From the IMG/VR virus record IMGVR_UViG_3300038428_000280, positions 1 through 64,000 of that record: a stretch of 64,000 nucleotides of DNA, one strand, 5' to 3'. The notes beneath the pieces were generated by a model, which was given only the letters and a program-made list of their open reading frames with translations, was not told the DNA's origin and did not search any database. Position 1 is the first letter of the stretch, and each line of letters opens with the position of its first letter. Made by a program: the position numbers and the translations under genes. Shown one piece after another: positions 15,687 to 22,232 of the stretch. This stretch comes from a virus.

Positions 15687-16051
15687 CTACCAAGATAAAT
15701 AAAAGGCTTCACAATATTATGTTCATCCATTGTGACAAATCCTTTTGCTATTGCCCATCTTATGGATGCGTCAAAGCCCCAATTACACGTTCCCCAGCGT
15801 TCACCACAATATTCGGCAGCTTCTCGCCATGCTCGGCTTTTACGAACAGGGTTGTAAGATAAACGACACACGTAATTGATAAATTTTATCGTTCTATCAG
15901 GATACGGTCTTCCTTCCCCCGGATGGGTTAACAATTCGTGTTCTTCCCACATTGTTAGGATTTTGGAAGTCTTTTGCTTGGTAGTAGTGATTGGTGTCAG
16001 CTTTCCTTCGTATTCTTCACCGTTAATGCTTGTTTTAATTTTAAGTTCCAT
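15683..16051 (-). CDS. Hypothetical protein (122 aa)
   Basis: Not recognised. Beta-rich N-terminus (ELKIKTSINGEEYEGKLTPI), then a compact Trp/Cys-containing domain (RAWREAAEYCGERWGTCNWG). First gene of a two-gene unit with its own promoter; GGAA lies at suitable spacing before the ATG. Confidence 0.65.
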   Translation of the reverse strand: MELKIKTSINGEEYEGKLTPITTTKQKTSKILTMWEEHELLTHPGEGRPYPDRTIKFINYVCRLSYNPVRKSRAWREAAEYCGERWGTCNWGFDASIRWAIAKGFVTMDEHNIVKPFIYLGR

Positions 16052-16075
16052 AAGTATATTCCATTTTTGTTAGAC

Positions 16076-16103
16076 AGGATATACCATTATTTTTAAATGT
16101 CAA
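16076..16103 (-). promoter_or_regulatory. Promoter for the 15.4-16.05 kb pair
   Basis: TTGACA (16098-16103), 16-bp spacer, TATCCT (16076-16081). The leader would be about 17 nt with a GGAA ribosome site, so this unit has a short normal leader. Confidence 0.6.
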
Positions 16104-16113
16104 GTCATAAAAA

Positions 16114-17220
16114 TCATCGGTTGACACCACTCAAAAAACGTTTTTTGGTTTCTTCAAAGGTCAGATGAGCCGCATCGTCGTAATACACCGATTTTGCAAT
16201 CAAACGATTTTCAGATTGCAGTTTTGTAAACCGTTTGATGGCTGACACCTTCCACTGTTCTATTTGTTTTTCCAAGTCTTTTAATTCCTGAATGGGTTTC
16301 AATTGGGATTCTTCTATTTTACATTGTAGAAAATCATTGCTGTTTTCATATAGGGAAACATAATGAACACCACGTTGAATTCCGTGATAAATCGTTTTAT
16401 AATCTATTCCCAAATCTTTGCAAATATTTCTCATCAACTCATCTTTATAACGATTGGGATTTACATCATCATCTTTTTTCACAGGTGCCGGATACTTAAT
16501 TTTCCAATCATTTAACACAATTTCCGGCAATTCTATGGGTACTTTCCCTGACGTTGTTCCTAAATTCTGCCAAAATTTTATACCGGTGTATTGGCAAAAA
16601 GACCCATAAAGACTTGTGGTGGTCACTCCAACAACCATGTCACCATATTTTTCCTTCCATGCGTTTCTAAAATAATCTGTTACCACAATTCTAGCCAATA
16701 ACTTGCCACCCAAACAATTATAACCGAATGGTTGAAGAGGCACAAGAACTTGTGCGTTCATCAAATTATTTATTCGTTTATTCTTGTATTTGTGGTCTTT
16801 GGACCACCCGATGAAATTATCTCTAGCCGATAAAGCACCAATGTCTCCAGCAATGGTTATCATACCAAGAAACTTACCATCATTACTATTTTCTACAAGA
16901 AATGACAATTTTCTGCCGGGGTAGTTATTTTGAAGTGCAGAAGATGTAAACAACATGAAATTTTTGTATATGCGATACAATTCTTCATCAGAATCGTTTA
17001 CAGGCAAGATTCTTATCTTTAGATTTTTTATTTCCTCTATGGTTTTTGGATTGGAAATCTTGTATTTGGAACGCAGAAAAGGCATGATTTCATTTATATG
17101 CCTCTGAATTTCATACCATTTGATTTTTAAAGTATATTCTTCCAGCGATAGGGATTTTAATTCTTGAATCGTCGCTAGTGTTTTATCTTCTTGTGGCTCT
17201 ATAAAATCAAACAAATTCAT
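16114..17220 (-). CDS. DUF4338 (DruA-like) protein
   Basis: 368 residues. The core block PGRKLSFLVENSNDGKFLGM, DNFIGWSKDHKY, LVPLQPFGYNCLGGKLLARI and YGSFCQYTGIKFWQNLGTTSG follows the DUF4338 pattern (GRkLSylve, RDxwIGWs, GxxllaR, Y.gt.W..lG.T.G) found in DruA of the Druantia defence system and in phage proteins of unknown role. The C-terminal 130 residues are helical and Lys-rich, possibly for nucleic-acid binding. A defence, anti-defence or modification role is inference. Single-gene unit with its own promoter. Confidence 0.7.
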   Translation of the reverse strand: MNLFDFIEPQEDKTLATIQELKSLSLEEYTLKIKWYEIQRHINEIMPFLRSKYKISNPKTIEEIKNLKIRILPVNDSDEELYRIYKNFMLFTSSALQNNYPGRKLSFLVENSNDGKFLGMITIAGDIGALSARDNFIGWSKDHKYKNKRINNLMNAQVLVPLQPFGYNCLGGKLLARIVVTDYFRNAWKEKYGDMVVGVTTTSLYGSFCQYTGIKFWQNLGTTSGKVPIELPEIVLNDWKIKYPAPVKKDDDVNPNRYKDELMRNICKDLGIDYKTIYHGIQRGVHYVSLYENSNDFLQCKIEESQLKPIQELKDLEKQIEQWKVSAIKRFTKLQSENRLIAKSVYYDDAAHLTFEETKKRFLSGVNR

Positions 17221-17226
17221 ACTTCC

Positions 17227-17255
17227 ACAGTATCAAATAAAATATACAGGGTCAA
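17227..17255 (-). promoter_or_regulatory. Promoter for the DUF4338 gene
   Basis: TTGACC (17250-17255), 17-bp spacer ending in TGA, TACTGT (17227-17232), 6 bases before the ATG: another near-leaderless layout. Confidence 0.55.
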
Positions 17256-17260
17256 GAAGA

Positions 17261-17833
17261 TTATATTTCTGTACCTTGAAAGTGTTTTTTGAGGGCAACC
17301 TTGAGGGCAACACGATTATAAGGATGGTCGCCAGCTAATAACATGGTTTCAATATCCTTCTCATTTTTGCCCATGTTTTTTAACATATTAACCGACCAAT
17401 CAGCCTTGCTTAATTCATGGTTATATTCACTTTTATTTTTGAAATTGGATGTGTCTGCTTTTGTAAAATCTTTTCCCCTGTGGACAAATTCGCCTTCGGG
17501 AGCATGTCCGGTTGCACGCTCCGAATAAACATCGTCAGGACCTTCGGGCGCTTCATAAGTGTTCGGAGCCACTCGTTTTATTAAACTATTGGCGTGAAGC
17601 ATGTCCAAGGCCCAAGATACATGTCCTTCCAAATCCCATCCATATTTCCCTTGGAATCTACTTCGTACCATACTGAGTAATTCCTTAAACGTAAAAGGTT
17701 CCAATGGATTTTCTGAGAGTATGTCAAGAAGATAGTCTTCGACATCCCGGCTTACTTTGTCGTCAGAGACTTTTTTATCTCTTGGAACTTCGATAGGCTT
17801 TTCAATTGGTTCGGCTAAGGCTAATGCTGGCAT
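17261..17833 (-). CDS. Hypothetical protein with winged-helix-like region (190 aa)
   Basis: A Pro/Lys-rich N-terminus leads into DVEDYLLDILSENPLEPFTF, then a region resembling a small winged helix (FKELLSMVRSRFQG, VSWALDMLHANSLIKRV). The C-terminal half (WSVNMLKNMGKNEKDIETML) is helical. DNA binding is possible but unproven. TATTTATA lies three bases before the ATG on the coding strand. Confidence 0.6.
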   Translation of the reverse strand: MPALALAEPIEKPIEVPRDKKVSDDKVSRDVEDYLLDILSENPLEPFTFKELLSMVRSRFQGKYGWDLEGHVSWALDMLHANSLIKRVAPNTYEAPEGPDDVYSERATGHAPEGEFVHRGKDFTKADTSNFKNKSEYNHELSKADWSVNMLKNMGKNEKDIETMLLAGDHPYNRVALKVALKKHFQGTEI

Positions 17834-17844
17834 GATTATAAATA

Positions 17845-18144
17845 TTATGGAAAGAAATCAAAACACCAATCTTGAACGTGGTCACACGTTTTACAAACCC
17901 AACCGTTTTCAGTGGCAATCAATTCTCGATCCAAGCAAACAATTTTTTTCCATCCATCGCCACTTCTATCATAATCAGGTGGTTCCGGAATAAAGGTTCC
18001 ATCATCTTGTTTAACAAACCAAATGCCCAATTTATCCCTACAATGTCCACAAGTATATGGATGAAATTTTCCATTGTGTTGATATTCATTAAGCTTATCA
18101 ACAATCTCTTTGGACCACGGAGCTTGTATTACTTTCATTTCCAT
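17845..18144 (-). CDS. Double zinc-knuckle protein (99 aa)
   Basis: CGHCRDKLGIWF in the first half and VCKTCDHVQDWC near the C-terminus form paired CxxC motifs, a probable zinc ribbon. Basic surface residues suggest nucleic-acid or protein binding. Lies between two other accessory genes on the same strand. Confidence 0.65.
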   Translation of the reverse strand: MEMKVIQAPWSKEIVDKLNEYQHNGKFHPYTCGHCRDKLGIWFVKQDDGTFIPEPPDYDRSGDGWKKIVCLDRELIATENGWVCKTCDHVQDWCFDFFP

Positions 18145-18149
18145 ATTTT

Positions 18150-18866
18150 TTAAACGACAGCAACCGCAATCGGTGTGGTAGGAGATATTACTTTTTTACC
18201 ATTACTGTTTATATTGAAGAATAACGTCGCATCTTTGAATTGCTCTTCCTGAAGTTCTTCTACATTAATTCGAACTTCTTCAACCAATCCGTTTTCTTTC
18301 ATCTTTTCAAATGACTTATGAAGTCTTATTTTATCTTCACCATTAGATTTTAAATGCTCTACGTCAATGCCATGAGGATAATAGAAAACCTTAATATTGA
18401 TATACGGCAATTTGTGTTTCATCCAATCTTCGGTTTCTACCCAAACCAAAGCAAATACATCTTGATTAGATTTTGCTTTTGTGGTTATATCTCTTTTAAC
18501 AGAAGTCCCCTTTACTTCAACCTTGATATTACCGTTAACCACTATATCTGCACCACCTTCTGCGCCTTTTCTATGGCCCCTTAATTCAACGGAGTTTATA
18601 TAACTAATTCGTTTTAAAATCATTCGCCTATTTATAAGATGGCAAACCAAGGATTCGGTTGCTTCATTGGAAATGTTTGGTGATTTTTGGGGTATAAAGT
18701 GACCAATGTTCTGAAATCTTAATTCATTGATTTCAGATAAAAGTTCAGCAGGAAATGCTTTTCGCTCATTTATACATGTCACAAAATCTTCCAAAAGTCT
18801 TCGTAATTTCAGATTTGAAAATATCTCTGTGAGAGACCGACATTGTTTTTTTCTTTTAGTTGCCAT
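18150..18866 (-). CDS. PD-(D/E)XK nuclease-like protein (238 aa)
   Basis: The central block GAEGGADIVVNGNIKVEVKGT (about residues 99-119) matches the restriction-endonuclease fold signature D-(x)n-ExK, with Asp in GADIVV and EVKGT on the next strand; QDVFALVWVE then fits the following core strand. The N-terminus is helical. Such proteins cut DNA or process ends. No methyltransferase lies nearby, so a restriction pair is unlikely. Confidence 0.65.
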   Translation of the reverse strand: MATKRKKQCRSLTEIFSNLKLRRLLEDFVTCINERKAFPAELLSEINELRFQNIGHFIPQKSPNISNEATESLVCHLINRRMILKRISYINSVELRGHRKGAEGGADIVVNGNIKVEVKGTSVKRDITTKAKSNQDVFALVWVETEDWMKHKLPYINIKVFYYPHGIDVEHLKSNGEDKIRLHKSFEKMKENGLVEEVRINVEELQEEQFKDATLFFNINSNGKKVISPTTPIAVAVV

Positions 18867-18869
18867 ATT

Positions 18870-19163
18870 TTATTGGTTAAATTGATGTTTTATAGAAGGG
18901 TCATTAAACATTTTAATTAAATGTTCCGCCGATTCTCTACCCATTCTGCGCCAATCATTTAAACTTCTTGGCACACCACTGATGAAGTCAGGAAATTTTT
19001 CATCTGCATGATTGTTCAGATACACGGCCCAACATTCGCATTTATTTGATAATACATCCCCTTTATTCCTATGGGGTTTTCTCACACCTTTATATTTCGG
19101 ATGGAGTTTACACGTTTTTGAATGTAAATCAATAGGCAATTTAGTTTTAGAATTTATTAACAT
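18870..19163 (-). CDS. Hypothetical protein (97 aa)
   Basis: Basic and His/Cys-containing (HSKTCKLHPKYKGVRKPHRN, SNKCECWAVYLNNHAD), with a helical C-terminus. Possible metal-binding nucleic-acid protein. No known family recognised. Same strand and tight spacing to the nuclease-like gene. Confidence 0.6.
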   Translation of the reverse strand: MLINSKTKLPIDLHSKTCKLHPKYKGVRKPHRNKGDVLSNKCECWAVYLNNHADEKFPDFISGVPRSLNDWRRMGRESAEHLIKMFNDPSIKHQFNQ

Positions 19164-19180
19164 ATATTAATCCTTATTTT

Positions 19181-19432
19181 TTACCACACATGTTTGTCAG
19201 TTATTAATTTTTTTAATAATTCATGAAGATCATAGGAACATTTAGGTTCTTCACCACCAAAAGATGCTCCCAACTGAAATTTTCCATCAATAAATATCTC
19301 CAAGCGATGGCCACCATTTAATGAGTTGACCAAATCCAAATTGTGATTGGCATTGAATTTTCTTTCTTGGGTCTCGGTTTCACGTATGCGAAATCGACCG
19401 GAAGCGTTTTTCTGAAAATTCTGTTTCATCAT
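19181..19432 (-). CDS. Hypothetical protein (83 aa)
   Basis: Two adjacent ATG codons (19432, 19429) are both possible starts; both lie directly after the leftward promoter, whereas a longer frame would run across the divergent promoters. The protein begins MMKQNFQKNASGRFRIRETE and has a beta-rich middle (HRLEIFIDGKFQLGASFGG). Function unknown. Confidence 0.6.
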   Translation of the reverse strand: MMKQNFQKNASGRFRIRETETQERKFNANHNLDLVNSLNGGHRLEIFIDGKFQLGASFGGEEPKCSYDLHELLKKLITDKHVW

Positions 19433-19436
19433 GCGC

Positions 19437-19468
19437 TTGACTATATCATAGAATACTGATATTGTCAA
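19437..19468. promoter_or_regulatory. Overlapping divergent promoters
   Basis: Rightward: TTGACT (19437-19442), 17 bp, TATTGT (19460-19465). Leftward on the other strand: TTGACA (19463-19468), 17 bp, TATAGT (19440-19445). Each -35 box overlaps the opposite -10 box, so the two promoters occupy the same 32 bp and must exclude each other. Confidence 0.7.
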
Positions 19469-19478
19469 TGGAGATTTT

Positions 19479-19928
19479 ATGAAATTGGGATTCACAGGCA
19501 CAAGAAATGGCATGACCAAACTGCAAAAGGATACGGTGAGTAGATTAATTATTTCTGCTGGACCTACCGAAGCTCACATGGGCGATTGCATTGGAGCCGA
19601 CACGGATTTTTACTATTTGATTGAAAAAATTGTACCGTCCTGTAAGAAAATCGGTCATGTGCCCGACAAGGATAAAACGCGGTCAAAATTGAAGTATGAC
19701 GAAGAAAAAATGCCAAAGCCTTATTTGACAAGGGATCATGACATAGTTGATGAATCTGACATGATAATTGCCACACCAAAAGCGTTTTATGAAGAACTTC
19801 GTTCAGGTACTTGGGCAACAGTGAGATACGCAAAGAAAACCAATAAAAGGGTGATTCTTGTGTTTCCCAATGGAAGTCTCAAGGTTCTAAAGGAAAAAAT
19901 AATTAGACAAGGCTTGCTTTTTTTCTGA
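19479..19928 (+). CDS. SLOG/DprA-like Rossmann nucleotide-binding protein
   Basis: 149 residues. KLGFTGTRNGMT at the N-terminus, HMGDCIGADTDFYYL, and SGTWATVRYAKKTNKRVILV follow the layout of the SLOG superfamily (LOG/DprA/YspA-like): a GxTGxR loop, a G-D/E-G-A-D motif and a late S-G-T helix start. SLOG domains bind nucleotides, nucleotide-derived signals or DNA. A role in sensing or cleaving host defence signals is an inference. GGAG precedes the ATG. Confidence 0.8.
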   Translation: MKLGFTGTRNGMTKLQKDTVSRLIISAGPTEAHMGDCIGADTDFYYLIEKIVPSCKKIGHVPDKDKTRSKLKYDEEKMPKPYLTRDHDIVDESDMIIATPKAFYEELRSGTWATVRYAKKTNKRVILVFPNGSLKVLKEKIIRQGLLFF

Positions 19929-19941
19929 ACTTGCGTATATT
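19914..19941 (+). promoter_or_regulatory. Promoter for the tRNA array
   Basis: TTGCTT (19914-19919), 16-bp spacer, TATATT (19936-19941). Predicted start about 7 bases before the first tRNA. The -35 box lies inside the end of the SLOG gene. Confidence 0.5.
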
Positions 19942-19954
19942 TATGGGTCAAGAC

Positions 19955-20028
19955 GCAGATGTGGTGTAGTGGCAGCCCACGACATTGCCAATGTTGAAGT
20001 GAGGGTTCGATTCCCTTCATCTGCTCCA
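19955..20028 (+). tRNA. tRNA-Gly (anticodon GCC)
   Basis: 74 nt with a 7-bp acceptor GCAGATG/CATCTGC and encoded CCA. The anticodon stem CGACA/TGTTG encloses loop TTGCCAA; the T loop is TTCGATT-type. First gene of the array. Confidence 0.92.
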
Positions 20029-20030
20029 AC

Positions 20031-20106
20031 GCGATATTGGTGTTTAACGGCAGCATGTGACCCCTCCAAGGTCGGGGTGAGAGTTCGAATCTCTCATATC
20101 GCTCCA
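20031..20106 (+). tRNA. tRNA-Gly (anticodon TCC)
   Basis: 76 nt, acceptor GCGATAT/ATATCGC, encoded CCA. Anticodon stem TGACC/GGTCG with loop CCTCCAA. Two bases after the first glycine tRNA, so processed from a shared transcript. Together they read GGC/GGU and GGA/GGG. Confidence 0.92.
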
Positions 20107-20116
20107 ATTTTAAACG

Positions 20117-20392
20117 ATGAATATTATACCTTCATGTCAATGTTTATCAGATTTCATGAAGGCTCAGATGGATGTGGTCTCTAAGCATTTAGATGAACAC
20201 AAATATCTTAGAAATATTCCCGGTAGGGAAGAGGCGTTGGCATCGTTTATAAACGATTATGGATGGTTAATAAGGGAATTGTATTGCACAAGAATTTGTG
20301 AAAAAAGGTCTGAATGTGAAATTGCACTACAATTAAGCAGTAGTGGAGACCTGTTACGAAATCATCAAAAAAATGATAAAATGCCCGGTTAG
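20117..20392 (+). CDS. Small HLxEH-family protein inside the tRNA array (91 aa)
   Basis: Begins MNIIPSCQCLSDFMKAQMD and contains SKHLDEHKYLRN and YGWLIRELYCTRICEK. The same HLxEHxxL ... LRELY ... C pattern occurs in the 66-residue gene at 20992-21192, so the two look like paralogues. The stop codon TAG lies within the next tRNA gene (10-base overlap), so the message and that tRNA cannot both be matured from one transcript. Function unknown. Confidence 0.6.
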   Translation: MNIIPSCQCLSDFMKAQMDVVSKHLDEHKYLRNIPGREEALASFINDYGWLIRELYCTRICEKRSECEIALQLSSSGDLLRNHQKNDKMPG

Positions 20393-20475
20393 CACAGCGG
20401 CAAGTGCGGTGGTCTTATACACCATAAACCCTAGATTTGGGTAAGACGGGGGTTCGAGTCCCTCATCGGGCACCA
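20383..20475 (+). tRNA. tRNA with anticodon TAT (Ile?) and an unusually long variable arm
   Basis: 93 nt. Acceptor GCCCGGT/ATCGGGC, D stem GCAC/GTGC, anticodon stem GTGGT/ACCAT with loop CTTATAC (anticodon TAT, reads AUA), T stem GGGGG/CCCTC, encoded CCA. The variable region is 22 nt and folds on itself (ACCC/GGGT), which is class II architecture, normally Leu, Ser or bacterial Tyr. The amino-acid identity is therefore uncertain. Confidence 0.65.
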
Positions 20476-20507
20476 AAAATTTTATGGATGGTGAATAAAA
20501 AATTTAT

Positions 20508-20586
20508 CGCGGGGTAGAGAAGCCCGGCCTATCTTGTCATGCTCATAACGTGAAGAACGTTGGTTCGAATCCAACTCCCGCAACCA
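20508..20586 (+). tRNA. Initiator-type tRNA-fMet (CAT) with eroded anticodon stem
   Basis: 79 nt, very like bacterial initiator tRNA: 5' CGCGGGG with an unpaired C1 opposite A72, loop CTCATAA, ending CCCGCAACCA. The three consecutive G-C pairs at the base of the anticodon stem in normal initiators are missing (here TCATG/CGTGA), and the D loop has two extra bases. Confidence 0.88.
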
Positions 20587-20598
20587 ATTTTGGGTGAA

Positions 20599-20701
20599 AC
20601 GCAAAGCGACTCACAAGGGGACGCAAAGCGACCTCGGAGTATTTTTAATAATACTTACTCTCAATCGAACACGTCATTTGGCCAATGAACTTTGATTGAG
20701 T
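20599..20701. other. Structured spacer between tRNA genes
   Basis: Contains a 12-base direct repeat ACGCAAAGCGAC (20599-20610, 20621-20632), a hairpin AGTATT/AATACT (20638-20655), and a larger fold with an outer stem CTCAATC/GATTGAG (20660-20666/20694-20700) enclosing TCATT/AATGA. No open frame is evident. It could be a processing signal or a small RNA. Confidence 0.5.
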
Positions 20702-20704
20702 TAT

Positions 20705-20789
20705 GCTACAGTGGCGGAACTGGCAGACGCGCTAGACTCAAAATCTAGTGGAGAAATCCGTGTGGGTTCGACTCCCACCTGTAGCACCA
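20705..20789 (+). tRNA. tRNA-Leu (anticodon CAA)
   Basis: 85 nt, class II. Acceptor GCTACAG/CTGTAGC, discriminator A, encoded CCA. Anticodon stem CTAGA/TCTAG with loop CTCAAAA (reads UUG). Long variable arm typical of leucine tRNAs. Confidence 0.93.
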
Positions 20790-20802
20790 ATTTTGTCGTT
20801 GA

Positions 20803-20897
20803 TATTGGACACGTCCCGTGAAACATCGGGCCCCGCTGTAGGGGAGAAAAGTTGGCCACGACTAAGTGCTGCAGCATGATAGAGCCGAGTTCCAATA
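20803..20897 (+). ncRNA. Candidate structured RNA between two leucine tRNAs
   Basis: A 95-nt stretch closed by TATTGGA (20803-20809) pairing with TCCAATA (20891-20897). Inside are hairpins CCCG/CGGG (20815-20830) and CCCC/GGGG (20831-20844) placed end to end, an A-rich strand, and a GCTGCAGC palindrome. It is GC-richer than its surroundings and has no tRNA cloverleaf. No known RNA family recognised; strand assumed from the array. Confidence 0.45.
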
Positions 20898-20902
20898 CAA
20901 AA

Positions 20903-20987
20903 GCCACCGTGGCGGAAGTGGAAGACGCGACAGACTTAAAATCTGTTTCCTTCGGGAGTGGGGGTTCGATTCCCTCCGGTGGCACCA
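20903..20987 (+). tRNA. tRNA-Leu (anticodon TAA)
   Basis: 85 nt, class II. Acceptor GCCACCG/CGGTGGC, discriminator A, encoded CCA. Anticodon stem ACAGA/TCTGT with loop CTTAAAA (reads UUA), a codon much used in this AT-rich genome. Confidence 0.93.
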
Positions 20988-20991
20988 ATTT

Positions 20992-21192
20992 ATGTTACAA
21001 TTAACTTTATTTCAAAAAATCAGAAGTTGGATTAGATATTTATTTTGTGGTCCTGATTGGGAAGGACTCCACAATCACTTGAATGAGCATAATAGATTAG
21101 GGCTTCCCACCTGTTTTACTTATTTAAGAGAATTATACGACGCATATCACTGTCCCATCCCCGAAGAATACCGTCTAAGAAAATACGCTTGA
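20992..21192 (+). CDS. Small HLxEH-family protein (66 aa)
   Basis: Starts 5 bases after the last tRNA. An in-frame upstream start at 20866 would place coding sequence across that tRNA and is rejected. It contains HNHLNEHNRLG and TYLRELYDAYHCPIPEEY, matching the paralogue at 20117-20392. Function unknown; the location suggests a tRNA-linked role but nothing shows it. Confidence 0.6.
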   Translation: MLQLTLFQKIRSWIRYLFCGPDWEGLHNHLNEHNRLGLPTCFTYLRELYDAYHCPIPEEYRLRKYA

Positions 21193-21216
21193 CATTTTCT
21201 TTTTCTGTGATATGGT
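21189..21216 (+). promoter_or_regulatory. Promoter for the Pro/Trp-rich protein gene
   Basis: TTGACA (21189-21194, overlapping the upstream stop), 16-bp spacer ending in TGA, TATGGT (21211-21216). Leader of about 62 nt with AAAAAGGAAA before the ATG. Confidence 0.65.
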
Positions 21217-21284
21217 TATGATTGTTCGGGCAATTCCGCCTGAATATAAAAGTCCTCAATTAGAGGCAATGTAAAAAGGAAAAT

Positions 21285-22181
21285 ATGAGAAAAAATGACT
21301 ACGAGCTGTCAGTCAAAGTTGACGGCAGCAAACTTCCGGAATATGGTTCCCACGGCAAAACTTACGTTCGTGGAGAAATAGGCAGGGAATTCACCCTCCA
21401 ATTCAGAAATAACACAGCCGACCGCGTTCTTGCACGCTTTAGCGTTGACGGATTGAGTGTCCTTGACGGTAAAAGTGCAGACCGAGATTCTAGTGGATAT
21501 ATTTGTGATGCTTATGCATCCATTGAAATTGCTGGTTGGCGAACATCACTTGATGAAGTCAGAAGGTTTGAATTTTCATCAAAGGGTAAGTCTTATGCTG
21601 GCAAAACCATCAGCAGTTCCAACTGCGGGGTAATTGGAGTTCAGGTTTTTTCGGAGAGACAACCCAAGATAAAAATTGTTGAGAAACACATTCATCATCA
21701 CCACGACCATTACCCTGAACCTGCGCCTTGGCCTTGGGATCCGTGGAAGCCTTGGAAAAAGCCGTATGACCCGTATCCTTGGAAACCAACTCCTATTTGG
21801 GGTAACGGTGATATTATTTGCCGGGATACTTTGAAGGATACCAGCGCAACATATTCTGCAAATGCTTCTTCCATGCTACGGTCATCAAAGGGAAGAGACA
21901 ATGGCAATGTCAGAAAAATGTCATTCGGTGGAGGTTGTTCTTGCTCATCACCTGATGAAGTAACCGATTACAATCTTGGAACCAAGTTTGGTGATGCTAA
22001 ATCCGACCATGTTAGAACTGTAAAGTTTGAAACAGGTTCATTGATTACCCAATTGGAAATCTACTACACCGACCGCGCAGGATTGGAAAATGCTGGAATA
22101 AATCTTGACAAAAGAACACCAGCGGTATCCGTTCATCCTCAAGCATTTAGTGGGTTTTGCCAACCGCCTGACGAAGATTAA
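21285..22181 (+). CDS. Conserved-type protein with His-run and Pro/Trp-rich linker
   Basis: 298 residues. Residues 1-125 form a beta-rich domain (GKTYVRGEIGREFTLQFRN, ARFSVDGLSVLDGKSA, GVIGVQVF) that resembles a phage/bacterial family of unknown role. Then comes HIHHHHDHY and a low-complexity linker of repeated PW/PWK units (about residues 145-171). The C-terminal 125 residues include GGGCSCSS and a second beta-rich section. No signal peptide. The linker suggests two domains held apart or metal binding (inference). Strong Shine-Dalgarno, own promoter and terminator, so it may be highly expressed. Confidence 0.8.
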   Translation: MRKNDYELSVKVDGSKLPEYGSHGKTYVRGEIGREFTLQFRNNTADRVLARFSVDGLSVLDGKSADRDSSGYICDAYASIEIAGWRTSLDEVRRFEFSSKGKSYAGKTISSSNCGVIGVQVFSERQPKIKIVEKHIHHHHDHYPEPAPWPWDPWKPWKKPYDPYPWKPTPIWGNGDIICRDTLKDTSATYSANASSMLRSSKGRDNGNVRKMSFGGGCSCSSPDEVTDYNLGTKFGDAKSDHVRTVKFETGSLITQLEIYYTDRAGLENAGINLDKRTPAVSVHPQAFSGFCQPPDED

Positions 22182-22199
22182 GTTCTATTATTTCAAAAG

Positions 22200-22225
22200 G
22201 CCCGGTTCGAGTGATTGAACCGGGC
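22200..22225 (+). terminator. Strong intrinsic terminator
   Basis: Perfect 9-bp stem GCCCGGTTC/GAACCGGGC with an 8-base loop, followed by TTTCTT. Ends the Pro/Trp-rich protein transcript. Confidence 0.9.
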
Positions 22226-22232
22226 TTTCTTA

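Noticed and set aside
19787-20107. Minus-strand frame across the SLOG gene and two glycine tRNAs
   Set aside because: It reads through two well-formed tRNA genes and opposes a supported gene.
20803-20897. Self-cleaving ribozyme (hammerhead type)
   Set aside because: The conserved CUGAUGA and GAAA core strands are not present in the needed order.
20701-20988. Minus-strand frame of 95 residues across both tRNA-Leu genes
   Set aside because: Antisense to two complete tRNAs; resembles the spurious proteins often predicted from tRNA arrays.
20866-20991. Upstream in-frame extension of the small gene at 20992
   Set aside because: The extension would translate through tRNA-Leu(TAA); the ATG at 20992 directly after the tRNA is the sensible start.
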